Below are positions 5,421 to 6,923 of a DNA stretch of 6,923 bases, one piece after another (the first letter of the stretch is position 1; every line of letters starts with the position of its first letter). The notes under the pieces were generated by a model, which was given only the letters and a program-made list of their open reading frames with translations, made no database searches and was not told the origin of the DNA. The stretch lies in NCBI GenBank assembly GCA_028275005.1, contig JAQCNN010000052.1:1-6923 (forward strand). Reading direction: 5' to 3'. The position numbers were made by a program, and so were the translations under genes. The stretch is from Salinirussus sp. (GTDB lineage Archaea; Halobacteriota; Halobacteria; Halobacteriales; Haloarculaceae).

Positions 5421-5594
5421 TCAGCCCCCTCGCAGCTCGTCCATACACTCGACGCAGACTTCCATGTCACCCTCCCGCCCGGCGAGGTCCGTCTTCCCGT
5501 GGTCGATCGAGTCGATCACCTCCTCGGTAATAACACTCGGCGTGACTTTCTGTACCTCATCCACCTCGCGGTCACACCGGGCACACTCAACCAT
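5421..5594 (-). CDS. 57-residue CxxC/CxxC small zinc protein
   Basis: A 57-residue acidic protein with C4-x-x-C7 at the N-terminus and C47-x-x-C50 near the C-terminus, so one zinc site formed by two distant knuckles is likely. The 39 residues between (positions 8-46) contain a predicted helix (about 22-32, EEVIDSIDHG) rather than a simple beta hairpin. There is no signal peptide. The ATG at 5594 is chosen over an in-frame start at 5609 because a strong AT-rich TATA box lies 27-36 bases before it. It may bind nucleic acid or a protein partner; no family can be named. It lies 187 bases upstream of the YihY-family gene on the same strand and is probably transcribed separately, since that gene has its own box. 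Confidence 0.82.
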   Translation of the reverse strand: MVECARCDREVDEVQKVTPSVITEEVIDSIDHGKTDLAGREGDMEVCVECMDELRGG

Positions 5595-5620
5595 GAGACC
5601 AGCTACCACGGGCAGTGAGT

Positions 5621-5630
5621 ATTATTATTT
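5621..5630 (-). promoter_or_regulatory. Strong TATA box for the 57-residue zinc protein
   Basis: On the minus strand this reads AAATAATAAT, 27-36 bases before the ATG at 5594. It is the most AT-rich ten bases in the window, suggesting strong leaderless expression. Confidence 0.7.
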
Positions 5631-5711
5631 GCCACGCACCCTGCAGGTAACCCAACCCTATCGTCACCCGCCGGCTACACCCCACACCGAATCCGGCACG
5701 GTGCCCCTACC

Positions 5712-5726
5712 GGCCCCCGAGGGGCC
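5712..5726 (+). repeat. GC hairpin in the divergent intergenic region
   Basis: GGCCCC (5712-5717) and GGGGCC (5721-5726) form a 6-bp stem around CGA. It lies between the divergent zinc-protein and phosphodiesterase genes, away from both promoters. Confidence 0.3.
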
Positions 5727-5755
5727 ACAGTGGCGTCGAACGCTCGCCGGTGACC

Positions 5756-5820
5756 CGAACCCGTCAGGGGTGCCAGGCGGCCCACGACGACGACTCCGGG
5801 GTCGGGGACTGCCGGGTTCG
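5756..5820 (+). repeat. 8-bp inverted repeat enclosing 49 nt, upstream of the GDPD gene
   Basis: CGAACCCG (5756-5763) and CGGGTTCG (5813-5820) are exact reverse complements. The enclosed 49 nt can form a smaller stem (GACT/GGTC around 5792-5803). The element ends 40 bases before the phosphodiesterase start and just before its probable TATA-like stretch (CCTAAC, 5829-5834). Confidence 0.35.
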
Positions 5821-5860
5821 TCCGAAGGCCTAACCGGCTTGCCCATCAACTCGTTGACGC

Positions 5861-6532
5861 GTGCACCTCATCGCTCACCGCGGGTTCGACGGCCAGCACT
5901 CGGCGAACACCGTCGCGGCTGTCAACGGGGCCGCCCCGCAGGCCGATATGATCGAACTCGACGTCCAGCGGTGTGGCTCCGGCGAACTGGTCGTCGCACA
6001 CGACTCGCTCATCGACATCGATGTCGACGGGACGACAGAGGTGGCGGACCTCGACGCGACGGCACTCGCCAAACTCGACGCTCACGGCGGCGAGGGGATC
6101 CAGACACTCGACGCGGTCCTTGGCGCGGTCCCCGAGGATACGGGTGTGAACCTCGAACTGAAAGAGGAGGGCATCGTCGAGCAGGCACTCGAGTCAGCGC
6201 GCTCGACCCCACACTACGTCATCGTCTCCTCGTTCGACGCCGAGGCGGTCCGGGCGGTCAACGCGGGGGACGACGACGGTGTCGACCTCGCGTACGTCCT
6301 CGGTCTGACCCCCACCGACGACCTCGAGGTTGCGGTGACGACCGACTGTGAGTACGTGCACCCGAACGCGTGGCTGTGTCTGCTCACCGGCGTCGTCGGG
6401 GACGCCCACGACGCGGGGCTGGGGGTCAACGCGTGGACCGTCGACTCCCGCGCCGGGGCGTGGGCCCTCGCCCACCGGGAGGTGGACGGCCTGATCGCCA
6501 GTTCCCCCCACGTCACCGGGTGGGTCGACTGA
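5861..6532 (+). CDS. Glycerophosphodiester phosphodiesterase (GDPD family)
   Basis: A 223-residue GDPD-family TIM barrel. The enzyme hydrolyses glycerophosphodiesters to glycerol 3-phosphate (or glycerol 1-phosphate in archaeal lipid breakdown) and an alcohol, using a divalent metal. Visible catalytic features: H6-R7-G8 at the N-terminus, E32-L-D34 metal ligands, H47-D48, and N97-L-E99-L-K101 supplying the third acidic ligand. The C-terminal strands VNAWTVDS and DGLIASSP are also family-typical. The usual PENT motif after HRG is SANT here (residues 14-17), so its glutamate is alanine. There is no signal peptide, so it is cytoplasmic. Length is slightly below the usual 230-250. It starts at the GTG at 5861, where HRG falls at the normal N-terminal position. 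A weak TATA-like CCTAAC lies 27-32 bases upstream. The archaeal substrate is not certain. Confidence 0.93.
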   Translation: MHLIAHRGFDGQHSANTVAAVNGAAPQADMIELDVQRCGSGELVVAHDSLIDIDVDGTTEVADLDATALAKLDAHGGEGIQTLDAVLGAVPEDTGVNLELKEEGIVEQALESARSTPHYVIVSSFDAEAVRAVNAGDDDGVDLAYVLGLTPTDDLEVAVTTDCEYVHPNAWLCLLTGVVGDAHDAGLGVNAWTVDSRAGAWALAHREVDGLIASSPHVTGWVD

Positions 6533-6619
6533 GCAACGTGGACACGAACACAGTCACGGGCCGTTCAACGGGTGCGGCCACCAGCGGGGGCGACTGTCGG
6601 CGGTGCCCCCTCTATCCCC

Positions 6620-6641
6620 CCGCCCGAGGGGAACCGGGCGG
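6620..6641. terminator. 7-bp stem-loop in a convergent intergenic region
   Basis: CCGCCCG (6620-6626) and CGGGCGG (6635-6641) form a perfect 7-bp stem with an 8-nt loop. It lies in the 254-bp space between the 3' ends of two convergent genes, where a bidirectional terminator is plausible. No T-tract is present. Confidence 0.35.
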
Positions 6642-6651
6642 TAACCACCGT

Positions 6652-6663
6652 TCGACGCGTCGA
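6652..6663. repeat. 12-bp perfect palindrome
   Basis: TCGACGCGTCGA is fully self-complementary and flanked by CCG and CGG. It lies 10 bases after the stem-loop in the same gene-free stretch (6533-6786), where I see no convincing coding sequence. CG/GTCGAC-rich words are common in haloarchaeal DNA, so it may be chance. Confidence 0.4.
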
Positions 6664-6786
6664 CGGCCGGGGTTGTGCCCTTGCTCTCGCCGACACGGCC
6701 GCACGGGCCTCGGTCGGACACCCTCGACCACAAGCCGGACCGTGTGGCCGAGACGACTCAGAACACCACACCCGCCCCAGGCGCCG

Positions 6787-6923
6787 TTACACGTCTGCGC
6801 TCCGGTTGCTGTCCGCCTGTTGCTGGTCCCGATAGGTTACTGATACCGACACCGGCTGGTCGAGGCGCTGCTCGATGTTCGTGGCCAGATCACCGGCGAG
6901 TGCCGGATACGTCGTGCCTACCG
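6787..6923 (-). CDS. C-terminal end of a protein running off the window (partial)
   Basis: A minus-strand frame enters from the right edge and stops with TAA at 6787-6789, giving 44 residues. It has a probable helix (TYPALAGDLATNIEQRL), then DQPVSVSVTYRDQQ as a beta strand, then a polar tail (ADSNRSADV). Codon use and composition are haloarchaeal, and the helix-strand pattern looks like the end of a folded domain. From memory, a similar YP-x-LA ... V-x-V-x-V pattern ends some haloarchaeal DUF389/TIGR00341 membrane proteins, but this is a weak guess. The start and most of the gene lie beyond the window. It is convergent with the GDPD gene. Confidence 0.65.
   Translation of the reverse strand, partial: VGTTYPALAGDLATNIEQRLDQPVSVSVTYRDQQQADSNRSADV

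Noticed and set aside
5386..6351. Plus-strand 321-codon frame overlapping the zinc protein and GDPD genes
   Set aside because: It is arginine/glycine/proline-rich and antisense or out of frame to two genes with clear motifs.
6565..6771. Minus-strand 68-codon frame in the convergent intergenic region
   Set aside because: It is rich in R, P, S and A with scattered cysteines, has no domain signal, and crosses the stem-loop and palindrome.
1..6923. CRISPR array, insertion sequence or phage/integrase genes
   Set aside because: No regularly spaced direct repeats, transposase, integrase or terminal inverted repeat pair was seen.

Overview
The window looks like chromosomal DNA of a halophilic archaeon (class Halobacteria). 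The DNA is GC-rich with strong G/C preference at third codon positions. The predicted proteins are acidic (D/E-rich) with few lysines. Most genes have a short AT-rich TATA-like box about 25-35 bases before the start codon and no Shine-Dalgarno sequence, which is the leaderless-mRNA arrangement typical of haloarchaea. The CAU tRNA carries an intron at an archaeal bulge-helix-bulge splice site. I see no CRISPR array, insertion sequence, integrase or phage gene.

Layout, left to right. (1) 17-855, minus strand: two small cupin genes in tandem; the distal one has a C-terminal zinc ribbon. (2) 949-2872, plus strand: a metallo-beta-lactamase-fold hydrolase divergent from the cupins, then a Tat-exported lipoprotein, then a 61-residue single-span membrane protein. 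(3) 2919-3046: elongator tRNA-Met(CAU) with a 54-nt intron. (4) 3193-3321: a 42-residue two-knuckle zinc protein with a perfect stem-loop directly after its stop codon. (5) 3557-3937, minus: a hypothetical acidic protein. (6) 3938-4402: a 465-bp gap with no convincing gene but two inverted repeats. (7) 4403-5233, minus: a YihY/BrkB-type membrane protein. (8) 5421-5594, minus: a second small CxxC/CxxC protein with a strong TATA box. (9) 5861-6532, plus: a glycerophosphodiester phosphodiesterase. (10) 6533-6786: a convergent intergenic region with a stem-loop and a 12-bp palindrome. (11) 6787-6923, minus: the C-terminal end of a protein that continues beyond the window.

The genes do not form an obvious pathway or operon. 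Most have their own promoter, as expected of a core or semi-core haloarchaeal housekeeping region. The themes that recur are metal-binding small proteins (two cupins, three proteins with paired CxxC knuckles, one MBL hydrolase, one metal-dependent GDPD) and envelope proteins (lipoprotein, small membrane protein, YihY protein). I did not find convincing evidence of an undescribed multi-gene system. The items most worth a second look are the unlisted-size zinc microprotein at 3193, the structured gap at 3938-4402, the complementary loss of cupin metal ligands, and the compact tRNA intron.
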